Below, piece by piece: positions 1-8,355 of a DNA stretch of 64,000 nucleotides. The notes under the pieces were generated by a model. The model worked only from the letters and a program-made list of their open reading frames with translations. It did not search any database and had not been told where the DNA came from. The DNA comes from Nitrococcus mobilis Nb-231 (GTDB lineage: Bacteria; Pseudomonadota; Gammaproteobacteria; Nitrococcales; Nitrococcaceae): the NCBI RefSeq assembly GCF_000153205.1, contig NZ_CH672427.1:1620160-1684159 (forward strand), read 5' to 3'. Within the stretch, counting starts at the first letter, position 1. Each line of letters starts with the position of its first letter. Position numbers and translations under genes: made by a program.

Positions 1-187
1 GCCGGAGGGGCAATCGGCTCGGCAAAGCGTTGCCAGGCGTATCTGCGCGACCTTTGAGGTCAGCACCAGGAAATGTAGAGTTGAGGAGCACCCAGCGCGA
101 CTTTGAGTTCCGAGTCGTTACATTGGCTGGGCCGGCGAAACGAAGCTGAGTGCCGAAATAGCGGAATGCTCCTCTTGAACGGGAGGC
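1..187. other. window edge, no gene seen
   Basis: I see no convincing coding region, RNA or terminator in the first 187 bases. The neighbouring GFA-family gene ends at 188 on the minus strand. Confidence 0.5.
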
Positions 188-604
188 TCACCACTCGACC
201 GTATCATCGACTCCGCCGAATCGGGCCGGAAAGGCTGCGAAGTGCGGTAGATCATCCTTGATCGGCAAAAGGGCATGCTGGCACTGGATGTGAAACTCGG
301 GTTTGAACATGCCTTTGGGTAGGCGGTGCGCTAGCACGCCACACCCGCCGAGACCGAGCACCCTGGCAATCATGGGCGTTCCACAGATCGCGCACCTCTG
401 ACGGGGAAGGCTCTTGAGCGTCCAACTCACCAGCTCACCTTGCGTCACAGCGACGGCCTGCGATGGATAGATCGCAACACCGATGTAAGCGCCGCCATGG
501 ACTGCCTGGCAGTCGTCGCAGTGGCAGTAGAATTGGACTAACGGCTCGCCGTTGATCCGCACTTTGACAGCCCCGCATAGACAACTGATTTCGATTGCGG
601 TCAC
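188..604 (-). CDS. GFA/CENP-V family zinc protein
   Basis: Small protein (138 aa from this start) of the glutathione-dependent formaldehyde-activating enzyme-like family, a beta-fold that binds zinc through cysteine motifs. Visible cysteine clusters are CLCG near the N-terminus, CHCDDC about 20 residues later and CAIC near the middle, the usual pattern of the family. The frame stays open to a GTG at 661, but the GTG at 604 is preferred: it has GGAG seven bases upstream and leaves the normal short lead before CLCG. Most members have no proven substrate, so a formaldehyde or glutathione role should not be assumed. It stands alone, divergent from the EAL-domain gene. Confidence 0.85.
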   Translation of the reverse strand: MTAIEISCLCGAVKVRINGEPLVQFYCHCDDCQAVHGGAYIGVAIYPSQAVAVTQGELVSWTLKSLPRQRCAICGTPMIARVLGLGGCGVLAHRLPKGMFKPEFHIQCQHALLPIKDDLPHFAAFPARFGGVDDTVEW

Positions 605-821
605 ATCGATTCTCCATCGCTCGAACGAGTCTCGTATCCTTAATGGCCGTCTCGTCGCCACGGCGGCTAATGATACACCTACAAGTGCCGAAATATACTA
701 AGGTACCGTAGAAGGGAGCAGTGCTAGCAGGAGGGGGATACCGTGTTTAGAAACGAACGCCCGCGTGTAGACGCCGCAACCTGGTTTCGACATCGCTCAG
801 CCATATGACCACCAATTAATC

Positions 822-3281
822 GTGCTGACGGTGACTGCCTATTATTTCAATCTATTTGCGCTACCGAACATTGTCGTAGCTGTCGGCCTGCTGTGCTGGG
901 GCGCGCTGCTGCGTTGGCGGGAAGCGGAATCCACCACAGGGACATGGGCCTTAGGGGTTGCCATCGCAGCGGCAACTTGGCAAACGGGTTTTGCCCTCGC
1001 CTATTGTTCGCTGACTCCCCCAATCGCTTTACAGTGGATTAGGCTGAGTCAAGTTGGCGTTGTGTTCCTCGCACCCACCCTCTACGAGTTGCTCAGGCGT
1101 CTTTTAGGGCTGACCGGCTGGCGCAGCCGCCTATCGCCCTGGGCCTGGACGGCATCCCTGGGCTTTCTTTATGTGCTATTGGCCACCAATGCGTACATGG
1201 GAACTCCGTATCTGTATTGGTGGGGTTATTATGCGCATTACCGTATCGGCGGTATGCTCTTGGCGGCCTATTTGTGCGCCATGATGGTCTATTTATTTAT
1301 TGAATGTTTACGCACGTGGTGTCTATCACCTCGCGGCAGCACACGCCGGCACAGGGCAAGAATTCTGCTGCTGGGCTTTGGAGTGGCTTTTACGGCCGCC
1401 ATTGACTTTCTGGCGGCTTGGGGGGTTGCCGTTTATCCATTCGGCTACCTCATGGTGGCCTTTATGGTGGTCACCATCGGTTACGCGGCTTGGCGTTATC
1501 GTATCATTGCGGTGACCTCGCGGGCGGCGGCAGAACATGTGCTTAAAACGCTCTCCGATGGGGTCCTGGTGCTCGATGAGTTAGGCGCCATCGCCCTTGC
1601 TAATAATCGTGCGGCCCTACTGCTCGGATTCGATCACGATGCACTGTTGGGTAAAACCGTGGACGCGGTGTTACCTCTAAGGGACGTGGTTCTGAACCCT
1701 TTGAGGATCCAGCCACCGGGGCCGGTCCATACTGAAATCGAACTACCCATTCGAAATGGCGATAAACGCGTGATCAACGTCACCGTCAACACGATGCGCG
1801 ATGCCGGCGGCGGATCACCGCTAACAGTATTGGTACTACAAGATGTCACGCACTATCGCGAGGCCACCGATAAAATCCGGAAACTGGTGTACTTCGATCA
1901 AGCGACCGGGCTTCCCAATCGGCGCCATCTACGCGACAAGCTCGGCCAAGCCCTGAAACTCTCTTCTCAAGGCCAACGCGTGGCGGTATGCGGTGTTCGT
2001 CTGAAGCATTTCCGGCACTTGGCGGATCACCACCCTTCAGCACACTCGAGTGATACCATGCTCAACGGGGTTGCTGCTCGTCTGCGCTCGTTCGCCCAGT
2101 CGGTTCCGCAAGGAAAAGTAACCGTAGCACGCCTGCAAAGCTATGAATTCGCCATACTGTTCGAGCAAGTAGACTCTGTCGGCAAGATGACGGCGGAGCT
2201 CGATCGGCTCCACAAGGCGCTTCGAGAACCGATAGCAATCGGCACGCGTCGACTGCACCCTGTTCTGTGGCTCGGTGTCAGCCTCTATCCCAATGACGGC
2301 AACAGTATCGATGCACTCATGGATCGCGCAGCCGCCGCTGTGGATCAAGCCGCGGAAGCCGGCGATGAGCAACACATACACTTCTACAACGCGGAGGCGA
2401 ATACAGCGGCGCTGCACTCGCTGATGCTCGGCGCCAAAATTGCCCGGGCTATCGAAACCGACCAGCTGTGCCTGTATTTCCAGCCCATCATCAATACAGA
2501 CTCCGGGACGATCGAATGCGCCGAGGCGCTGGTGCGTTGGCACGACCCTTTACACGGGCTGCGCTTACCCAGCGAGTTTATTCCGGTGGCGGAGCAAAAT
2601 GCGCTGATCATACCGCTTGACCAGTGGGTGCTCAAAAAAGCATGTGAGCACGCTTTGCAGTGGCAAGAACGCCCACCTTCGCGCGGGCCGAAGGTCGCCG
2701 TCAACCTCTCCGGCGCGCATCTGTCCTCGAACGGGGGCAGGCAAATCGCCGAGACGGTTCAATCCATTTTGGAAACCAGCGGCCTGCCGGGCAATCGATT
2801 GGAGCTCGAGATCACGGAGACTCGGATGGTCGGAACGGATCAGACGATAGTCGACGGGCTACGGCGTCTACGGGAGCTGGGGGTACGTATCGCTGTTGAC
2901 GATTTCGGCACGGGTTACGCCTCACTCAGCTACTTACACTGGTTTCCACTCGATAAGCTCAAAGTAGACCAAAGCTTCGTTGCGGCCATCGGCCAGGATC
3001 CGACCAAAACCGCTTTGCTCAAATCCATCTTGCTATTAGCCTCCCAGCTGGATCTTGCAGTGGTCGCCGAAGGCGTTGAAACACCCCATCAAGCGGCATT
3101 TCTGCTTCGCCACGGTTGCCCTTTCATGCAGGGCCACTTGCTTAACAAGCCGCTTCCCGCTGATGATTTCATGCAGCTCACCCGGAACTGGCACGTGCCG
3201 AGCGAGGTTCGGCTCGGCAGAAAACGCGCGGAAGGTTGGGATAGCGAACAACGCGTTGTCTTTAGACCCGGCTCGGGATAA
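822..3281 (+). CDS. 7TM-PAS-degenerate GGDEF-EAL membrane protein
   Basis: Predicted c-di-GMP phosphodiesterase (819 aa) with a membrane sensor. Residues 1-235 hold about seven hydrophobic segments resembling the histidine-kinase N-terminal 7TM region. About 240-350 is a PAS domain. About 355-530 is a GGDEF-like domain in which the signature reads QSYEF (439-443), so cyclase activity is unlikely. About 535-790 is an EAL domain with the expected residues: EAL at 568-570, VNLS, EITE, DDFGTGY, KVD, AEGVE and QGH. The start is GTG at 822; a nearby ATG leads directly to a stop. The ribosome-binding site is weak. It stands alone, so the signal it senses cannot be read from context. By analogy with other proteins of this build, the degenerate GGDEF domain may bind GTP and regulate the EAL domain; this is inference. 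Confidence 0.9.
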   Translation: MLTVTAYYFNLFALPNIVVAVGLLCWGALLRWREAESTTGTWALGVAIAAATWQTGFALAYCSLTPPIALQWIRLSQVGVVFLAPTLYELLRRLLGLTGWRSRLSPWAWTASLGFLYVLLATNAYMGTPYLYWWGYYAHYRIGGMLLAAYLCAMMVYLFIECLRTWCLSPRGSTRRHRARILLLGFGVAFTAAIDFLAAWGVAVYPFGYLMVAFMVVTIGYAAWRYRIIAVTSRAAAEHVLKTLSDGVLVLDELGAIALANNRAALLLGFDHDALLGKTVDAVLPLRDVVLNPLRIQPPGPVHTEIELPIRNGDKRVINVTVNTMRDAGGGSPLTVLVLQDVTHYREATDKIRKLVYFDQATGLPNRRHLRDKLGQALKLSSQGQRVAVCGVRLKHFRHLADHHPSAHSSDTMLNGVAARLRSFAQSVPQGKVTVARLQSYEFAILFEQVDSVGKMTAELDRLHKALREPIAIGTRRLHPVLWLGVSLYPNDGNSIDALMDRAAAAVDQAAEAGDEQHIHFYNAEANTAALHSLMLGAKIARAIETDQLCLYFQPIINTDSGTIECAEALVRWHDPLHGLRLPSEFIPVAEQNALIIPLDQWVLKKACEHALQWQERPPSRGPKVAVNLSGAHLSSNGGRQIAETVQSILETSGLPGNRLELEITETRMVGTDQTIVDGLRRLRELGVRIAVDDFGTGYASLSYLHWFPLDKLKVDQSFVAAIGQDPTKTALLKSILLLASQLDLAVVAEGVETPHQAAFLLRHGCPFMQGHLLNKPLPADDFMQLTRNWHVPSEVRLGRKRAEGWDSEQRVVFRPGSG

Positions 3282-3578
3282 ATCGACGCCGGTGCGCCGC
3301 GAGCACTTACCGGAAACGACCATAATAGCCCCCTGCCTGTCAAAGAACGCCGACACGGCGCTGGCACAGCGACCTGGAACTCCCTTCGGGCGGCGAGACC
3401 AGCGCCCTACTGGATTAGCCGGCATTCTTCTTCCGACATGCCTATGAACTATTTTCAGACTACCTACATGTCTGCTCGACGCCTGCACGGAGCATGAGCC
3501 CGTCCGTTTGGCGGCTGAGAAAGGTTAATAGGCATATTTTCCGAAGACATACATTCTTTTTGCCGGCAAAAAAGCTCC
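3282..3578. other. intergenic, no gene recognised
   Basis: Convergent space of about 300 bases between the EAL-domain gene and the last gene of the ter unit. Open frames here run in from the flanking genes and have no family resemblance. The only structure noted is a short palindrome next to the minus-strand stop codon (see separate entry). Confidence 0.5.
3556..3574 (-). terminator. possible end of ter transcription unit
   Basis: A palindrome, CTTTTTGCCGGCAAAAAAG, begins five bases after the stop of the CitE-like gene. Its arms are T-rich/A-rich around GCCGGC. It lacks a proper loop and a long U-tail, so an intrinsic terminator is only a possibility. Confidence 0.25.
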
Positions 3579-4517
3579 TTAGCCATGCACACCGTAGAAC
3601 TCGGCGCGCTTGCGCACCCGCACGGCCCACTCGCGATGGGTTGTGGGCTCGCACATCTGGCCGTTCATCTTAAAGACGGCCGGTGCATCCCGCCCAAGAA
3701 TCTTCTCGGCCAGCGCGTACTCTTGCTCGCTCACCCGGTAGGCCGTCTCGATCATGCCGACCTGAGTGGGATGGATCGCCGTCTTCGCCCACAGTCCATA
3801 CATGATATCCATTGCAACCTCGCGCTCTAGGGTCTGCCAGCTGTCGAGGTGTTCGAACACCGGCGAGGACAGCTCATAGCCGGCCGGCCGGAAAGTCACG
3901 ATGATATCGTTGATGACCGTGCGCAACGGCGTGTCGTAAACCGTCATGTGCTTGGGCCGCTTGAGTCCTAGGCATTGCAAAAGGTCGTTCCCGCCGATGC
4001 GCAGGCAAAGTACCGGATTAATAAGCAGCGCAAGGGAATCTCGCAACCGTTCCAGGCGGCCACGATCGAAAGCCACGGCCGTCTCGATCGTCGGCATCAG
4101 CGCAAGCCAGGGCGTCTTAGCCACCGTCTCGGCATAGGCGATGATATTGGTCTCATCGACCTTGGGCAGCACCAGGCCGTCGATTGCATTGATACCCGGC
4201 ATGCGCATGATCTCACCAAGCACCTTAGGATTACGCGGCCGCACGAAACGCATCAACGAGGCCGGCGAAAGACGATCGAGGGTGGCATCGAGGTTGCCCA
4301 GCGCCGCGGCAAGTTTGTTCTCGGGAACGGCATCTTCCGTGCAAACTACGAGCGAGCGAAGACCGCAGAGCTTCTTCTGGTTGAGCAGCGGCACCAAATC
4401 TTCGCGTGTAGCGGGCATATAAAGAGTAGCCCCCAAGCCCATATAGTGGGGCCCGGACGTCTCGCCAGCCTCCCTGGCGCGTACCGTGGCCGCAAACTGC
4501 GCCTTACGATCGGTCAT
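3579..4517 (-). CDS. HpcH/HpaI aldolase / CitE-like lyase of ter module
   Basis: 312-aa protein of the HpcH/HpaI aldolase / citrate lyase beta-subunit-like superfamily, TIM-barrel enzymes that make or break C-C bonds in CoA or keto-acid substrates. Recognisable segments are CTEDAVPENKL near residue 60, LPKVDE in the middle and RIGGNDLLQ, which resembles the metal-binding part of the fold. It is the last gene of a minus-strand run beginning at terZ, 23 bases after the StiP-like gene. CitE-like proteins with StiP, HAD and PRTase partners are known companions of Ter genes and are proposed to help make a nucleoside-like metabolite. The actual substrate is unknown. A free citrate lyase role is unlikely because the alpha and gamma subunits are absent. 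Confidence 0.85.
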   Translation of the reverse strand: MTDRKAQFAATVRAREAGETSGPHYMGLGATLYMPATREDLVPLLNQKKLCGLRSLVVCTEDAVPENKLAAALGNLDATLDRLSPASLMRFVRPRNPKVLGEIMRMPGINAIDGLVLPKVDETNIIAYAETVAKTPWLALMPTIETAVAFDRGRLERLRDSLALLINPVLCLRIGGNDLLQCLGLKRPKHMTVYDTPLRTVINDIIVTFRPAGYELSSPVFEHLDSWQTLEREVAMDIMYGLWAKTAIHPTQVGMIETAYRVSEQEYALAEKILGRDAPAVFKMNGQMCEPTTHREWAVRVRKRAEFYGVHG

Positions 4518-4540
4518 GATGGGTTTCGAACTCGTTGTTG

Positions 4541-5653
4541 TTATGTAACCTTGATAAAGGCGGCTGCATTGAAAGGCATTTCCGGCTCGATGTCGATCGG
4601 AATGCTTTTCTCCTCGGCCAGCACTCGCAAGTGCTCGACATCGGAACTTGTCGGATCGCGCAGCAGCAACCGTCCTGGAACCCGGCGCAACATCACCCGA
4701 GTCGCCTCTGCGATTCCCGGCTTAATGTAATTGACGTCTTTGACGCCATAGCGCGCCATCCAACATGCAACCCAGGCTCGGGAACGGGCCGCCCGATCTT
4801 CCTTGGCAACAAAGCGCAGCGGGTAACCGCTCGCCGCACCAGCGAACGCTGTGCTTATTTCATCCAGAAACCAATTGGTCAGATCGTGGCCGCGCAGGTC
4901 ATCATAGACAACACAGCCATGGAACCCGCACTCGCCAACCTCCTCGTTGAGAATGGAGCGGGAAATCAGCCCCGAGACCGTGGCATTGAGGATGCCTGAG
5001 GGAATCGCGTAATCCTCGTCGGTCGCCGCGACATCCGCCGTGCCCCCGATATCCGAGATCACGTACAACTCATCCGAGAGTTGCTCTGATTCCCGCAGGT
5101 TCCAGGCCTTGATCGCTGCCTTGAACTCGCGCGTGATCACACCTTTTGCGGTCCAGGCATCGGCGAAGAGCACGCCTGCAGCCGGACGCCGCGCAACGCG
5201 TAGGATATAGCGCAGAGCCTCAGTGTCGATCCCGCGATCGCGAATGATCGAGATCGAATAGTGAGTCGAGTCAACTGTAAACACCTCGGTCAGTGCCCGC
5301 TGCAGCAATGCACCAAACGGTGTGCCGGCCCGTGCGAGCGAAACAATGGTGATCGGTGCCGGCCGCGTGGCGACGATGTACTGCGCCAGAACCAAAATCT
5401 CGGTGGCGAGCCTCGCCTTGTAGCGCGCAGTCAGACTCTTGAATAGCGCACGGTACCGCTCGGGCGGCGCCCACTCCCGGCTGATCATCTCCGAATAGTG
5501 GCGCTTGCCACTCTGGATCATCCGCTCTTTCTCGATTACGTCGGTAAAACAGGCTTCTATCGGCCTCAGTAAAAACTGGCAATCACTCGCACGATAGCTG
5601 CCGGTAATGGGCTTACTGATATCGGTTACAAAGTCGGTGCGCCGCATACTCAT
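4541..5653 (-). CDS. StiP-like phosphoribosyltransferase-fold protein
   Basis: About 370 aa, resembling the family annotated as cysteine protease StiP / PRTase_1, which comparative analysis treats as a phosphoribosyltransferase-related enzyme of Ter gene clusters. Visible segments are ITIVSLARAGTPFGALL, matching the early PRTase strand-loop, and VLFADAWTAKGVITREF, in the position of the PRPP-binding loop. I chose the ATG at 5653 because it overlaps the HAD stop as ATGA, the same coupling used upstream. ATGs at 5659 and 5647 are alternatives, and the frame runs open further upstream to 5782 inside the HAD gene. The protease name rests on database labels; the sequence favours the PRTase reading. 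Confidence 0.82.
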   Translation of the reverse strand: MSMRRTDFVTDISKPITGSYRASDCQFLLRPIEACFTDVIEKERMIQSGKRHYSEMISREWAPPERYRALFKSLTARYKARLATEILVLAQYIVATRPAPITIVSLARAGTPFGALLQRALTEVFTVDSTHYSISIIRDRGIDTEALRYILRVARRPAAGVLFADAWTAKGVITREFKAAIKAWNLRESEQLSDELYVISDIGGTADVAATDEDYAIPSGILNATVSGLISRSILNEEVGECGFHGCVVYDDLRGHDLTNWFLDEISTAFAGAASGYPLRFVAKEDRAARSRAWVACWMARYGVKDVNYIKPGIAEATRVMLRRVPGRLLLRDPTSSDVEHLRVLAEEKSIPIDIEPEMPFNAAAFIKVT

Positions 5654-6378
5654 ACCCATGCACCCCGATGAATCTGGCTGCCTTGCGGAGTGAGCGCAAA
5701 GTGGCACAGCTTGAGAAAGGGCAGATCGGTGAGGCTGTCGCCCAGACCGATAAACAACGGCGGGACCGAAGCATCCTCGCAAATAAGCCCCATCACGTGT
5801 TCGACTGCCCGCGCCTTGCAGGCAAACGGCGGCAGCAACGCCATATTGCGGCCGTTGCGATGGATCGTGCCTTCGCGCCAGAATGGCTGGACGATCTTCG
5901 CCATGAGAGCGATTGCGCTACGCTCGCCTTTGATCGAGACGTAGACCGGGATGTCCCGATCATGAATGACTTTGGCTCGTAGCGGCAGATTTGCGGCCTT
6001 GATGTGCTCATGTGCGTAAGCCAGCGCTTGCGCAAACCGTGCCGACCACTTCGGCAACTCGGTCTCGAGCACCCGCTCCCATGCTGGCAGCAACCGCTCA
6101 TCCGCCCCGCACACCAACGCTCCATGGCTGGTAATCCGTACCCAGGGGAATTCCATCGAGCGAACTCGCTTGAGCGCCGCGAGGTTACGGCCGGTCACGG
6201 GGATGAGTGTTGCCGTCTTAAACAGAGCGAGTAGCGTGAGCTGTTCTTCGGTGTGAAAGGACAGCGCCTGGCCGGCCTTGTCGTAGGCCGCTTCATGCAC
6301 CGCGGCGTTCCCACACTTGTCTCGGACCTGGAAAAGTGTGTCATCGAGATCAGTAAAGACATAGACCGGACGGGTCAC
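5650..6378 (-). CDS. HAD-superfamily phosphatase of ter module
   Basis: 242-aa HAD hydrolase. Motif I is FTDLDDTLF at residues 8-16 with the nucleophile and acid/base aspartates. Motif II is the threonine in PVTGRN, and the last motif is GLGDSLTDLPF near residue 220. The size and the cap between motifs II and III resemble Cof/sucrose-phosphate-phosphatase-type members, so a sugar or nucleotide phosphate is a plausible substrate. It starts at GTG 6378, overlapping the previous stop (GTGA), and its own stop overlaps the StiP-like start (ATGA). Such coupling suggests the three enzymes are made in fixed proportion. In Ter clusters this HAD is thought to dephosphorylate the PRTase product. Confidence 0.88.
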   Translation of the reverse strand: MTRPVYVFTDLDDTLFQVRDKCGNAAVHEAAYDKAGQALSFHTEEQLTLLALFKTATLIPVTGRNLAALKRVRSMEFPWVRITSHGALVCGADERLLPAWERVLETELPKWSARFAQALAYAHEHIKAANLPLRAKVIHDRDIPVYVSIKGERSAIALMAKIVQPFWREGTIHRNGRNMALLPPFACKARAVEHVMGLICEDASVPPLFIGLGDSLTDLPFLKLCHFALTPQGSQIHRGAWV

Positions 6379-7511
6379 GCGCTTACCCTCCGGTCGAATC
6401 CTGGCAGGATCACCGGTATCGCATTCAACTGCTCGGACAGAGTGTGATTATAGGCGCAGTGTGGCGCTTCGTAGACCACCAGCACTTGAGCCGTTGTCGG
6501 CGGCGGGTTGTGGAGATAACTGGTCACGCCCTCACCGTGTTCGTCCTCGAATGAGATTGAACTCGCAATCGCGCCGCCCGGCGCGATCGGTGAGCGGGTG
6601 CTGCTTTGGTAGTAAACATCAAAGCCTTGGCGTTCGAGCTGTTCTGCGAGTAGAAAGGGCTGATAACCGAGCTCACCGGTTCCGATCACATACACGGGGC
6701 GCTGGCGATCGAGCGCCGCCGTTGGGGGAACGAGCTTATGTTCCCAACAACCCATACGAAGGCCGCGGCGTCCGATGTCAGCCCGCACCTCGACCTCGCG
6801 CTGTGCAGTCAACTGTCCAGGCAACTCGGCGTGAAACCTCGGATTACGCACAAAGCTGAAACCGCCTTCGAGCACGTTCGCAAAGCTCGGCGACAGACGT
6901 AGGCGCTGAGCGATCGCGCTCGTACGTGCATCGGCATCAAGCCAGTTGACGATGGAGGCAAAAACGATGTGCTGTAGCCTCGGCAGGTGCCGAATCATCG
7001 TTTCGGCGAGCCGCGTCAAAGTACGTCCGGTAGTGATCTCGTCATCGACTAGCACTAGGGTCTGCGCATTGTGATAATCGTGTGCGAGCACCGGCTGCGG
7101 CGCGTAAACGATATGATCAGGCGCATGGCTGTGCACCTCGTCAAAACGCGCGAGTTCCGTCGCTGGCACCGTATGGCGCGTGGTGTGTTGGTAAATTACG
7201 CTGTCTGCGCCGGCCCGCTGCGCAGCCAAACTATCGGCTATGCCACCACCCAGGCCGGTAGCCGTTTCCGCCATTCCCATCACCAGTATCGGAGTTGGCA
7301 TCGCGCACAACGGCTCTATCAACAAATCGTAGATGGCTCGCATACGGCTCGGTCGGCACGGAACGTGTTTGCCCAGCACCTTTGATACAAAGAGAAAACC
7401 TCGCTTTGGATTGCGCCGCGTAGCAAAACCCAGCAGTTCCTCGAGTGGCAGCGCCTCTTTCGTAGTATCGATACTCAGGCGGCCGCACGCTAGATCGATC
7501 TCGTAGCGCAC
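6375..7511 (-). CDS. phosphoribosyltransferase with TRSP domain
   Basis: 378-aa two-domain protein. The N-terminal part is a phosphoribosyltransferase with the PRPP-binding loop LVLVDDEITTGRTL near residues 150-165 and MGMAETATGLGGG before it. The C-terminal part carries the signature SSTRSPI, which names the TRSP domain found fused to this PRTase type (PRTase_2) in Ter-associated operons. It follows terD by about 136 bases, a gap that contains a strong hairpin, and overlaps the HAD gene by four bases. The expected chemistry is transfer of a phosphoribosyl group to an unknown base or from an unknown ribonucleotide. It is not an ordinary purine or pyrimidine salvage PRTase. Confidence 0.88.
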   Translation of the reverse strand: MRYEIDLACGRLSIDTTKEALPLEELLGFATRRNPKRGFLFVSKVLGKHVPCRPSRMRAIYDLLIEPLCAMPTPILVMGMAETATGLGGGIADSLAAQRAGADSVIYQHTTRHTVPATELARFDEVHSHAPDHIVYAPQPVLAHDYHNAQTLVLVDDEITTGRTLTRLAETMIRHLPRLQHIVFASIVNWLDADARTSAIAQRLRLSPSFANVLEGGFSFVRNPRFHAELPGQLTAQREVEVRADIGRRGLRMGCWEHKLVPPTAALDRQRPVYVIGTGELGYQPFLLAEQLERQGFDVYYQSSTRSPIAPGGAIASSISFEDEHGEGVTSYLHNPPPTTAQVLVVYEAPHCAYNHTLSEQLNAIPVILPGFDRRVSA

Positions 7512-7596
7512 CCTCTACCCCCATTTCATAATTATTCTTGTCGATCCACCCCGGACATAATTGGGTTTGATCCGCGCTGTAGGAATAGGCCTTGAA

Positions 7597-7629
7597 TCGA
7601 CACTGGGGTGCCTGGCACCCCAGTGTCGA
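7597..7629. repeat. perfect 15-bp-stem hairpin between terD and PRTase
   Basis: A perfect inverted repeat: left arm 7597-7611 (TCGACACTGGGGTGC), three-base loop, right arm 7615-7629. It lies between the terD stop (7648) and the PRTase-TRSP start (7511). There is no T-run on either strand, so it is not a standard intrinsic terminator. It could be an mRNA stability or attenuation hairpin, or a REP-like mobile palindrome. Confidence 0.85.
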
Positions 7630-7647
7630 ATGGGTTAGCGCCAAAGC

Positions 7648-8223
7648 TCAGATGTTGACGCCGTAGTCGCGAGCAACCGCGCCCAGGCCACCCGCGTAAC
7701 CCTGACCGATTGCCTTGAACTTCCACTCGTCGTTGTGCCGATAAAGCTCGGCGAAGATCATTGCCGTCTCGGTGGAGTAATCCTCGGAGAGATCAAAACG
7801 GGCGATTTCCTTGTCACCGGCATCGTTGACGACGCGTATGAAAGCATTGGAGACCATACCGAAGTTCTGGCCTCGCGTGTCGGCCTCGTGGATGGTGACC
7901 ACGAACACGACCTTTTTCGCCTCGGCCGGCACCGTGTTCAGTGCCACCTTGACGACCTCGTCATCTCCCTCGCCTTCGCCGGTGAGGTTATCGCCTTGAT
8001 GCGCCACGGCACCGGATGGGTCCTGCTTGTTGTTGTAGAAAACGAAGTGACCGTCCGAGAGAACCTTGCCGTTCTCGCCAACGATGAGCGCGCTGGCATC
8101 GAGGTCGAAGTCCTTGCCGTCGGTGGTACGAACGTCCCAACCGAGACCGACACTGACGTCGGTAAGACCTGGGGCTTCCTTGGACAGGGAAACATTGCCA
8201 CCTTTCTGTAGGCTAACTGCCAT
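7648..8223 (-). CDS. terD: tellurium resistance protein TerD
   Basis: 191-aa TerD-family calcium-binding beta-sandwich protein, full length for the family. It begins [15 protein letters not shown], and has GLGWDVR, FDLDASA and the acidic GEGEGDDE stretch, then IARFDLSED and [17 protein letters not shown], all typical of TerD/TerE. TerD proteins bind Ca2+ and are linked to resistance to tellurite, phage and colicins, probably through a membrane-associated complex with TerC and TerB. The start is supported by AAGGAG eight to nine bases upstream. It sits last in the core ter set and before the metabolite module. TerD and TerE cannot be separated with certainty by reading alone. Confidence 0.95.
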   Translation of the reverse strand: MAVSLQKGGNVSLSKEAPGLTDVSVGLGWDVRTTDGKDFDLDASALIVGENGKVLSDGHFVFYNNKQDPSGAVAHQGDNLTGEGEGDDEVVKVALNTVPAEAKKVVFVVTIHEADTRGQNFGMVSNAFIRVVNDAGDKEIARFDLSEDYSTETAMIFAELYRHNDEWKFKAIGQGYAGGLGAVARDYGVNI

Positions 8224-8355
8224 TGCTGTACTCCTTAATCGCTATTGCCTCTAGTGTAGAGAGTTGCCCTATTTAGCATTTATAGCGCCCTATGCCAGTG
8301 CAAGGCGGCGCTTGCCGGCGGGCTGTTCGCCGCGAGCAGGGGCTACTCATACCCC

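Noticed and set aside
149-695. 12-base direct repeat AGTGCCGAAATA at 149-160 and 684-695 flanking the GFA gene
   Set aside because: Too short, with no inverted ends or mobile gene; chance is likely.
3036-3488. Open frame of 150 codons on the minus strand over the end of the EAL gene
   Set aside because: It lies largely antisense to the real gene, has no recognisable family, and is a shadow of high-GC sequence.
4541-5782. StiP-like protein read as a cysteine protease with a long N-terminus
   Set aside because: The extension overlaps the HAD gene; the ATGA start and the PRTase-like loops fit better. No protease dyad could be identified.
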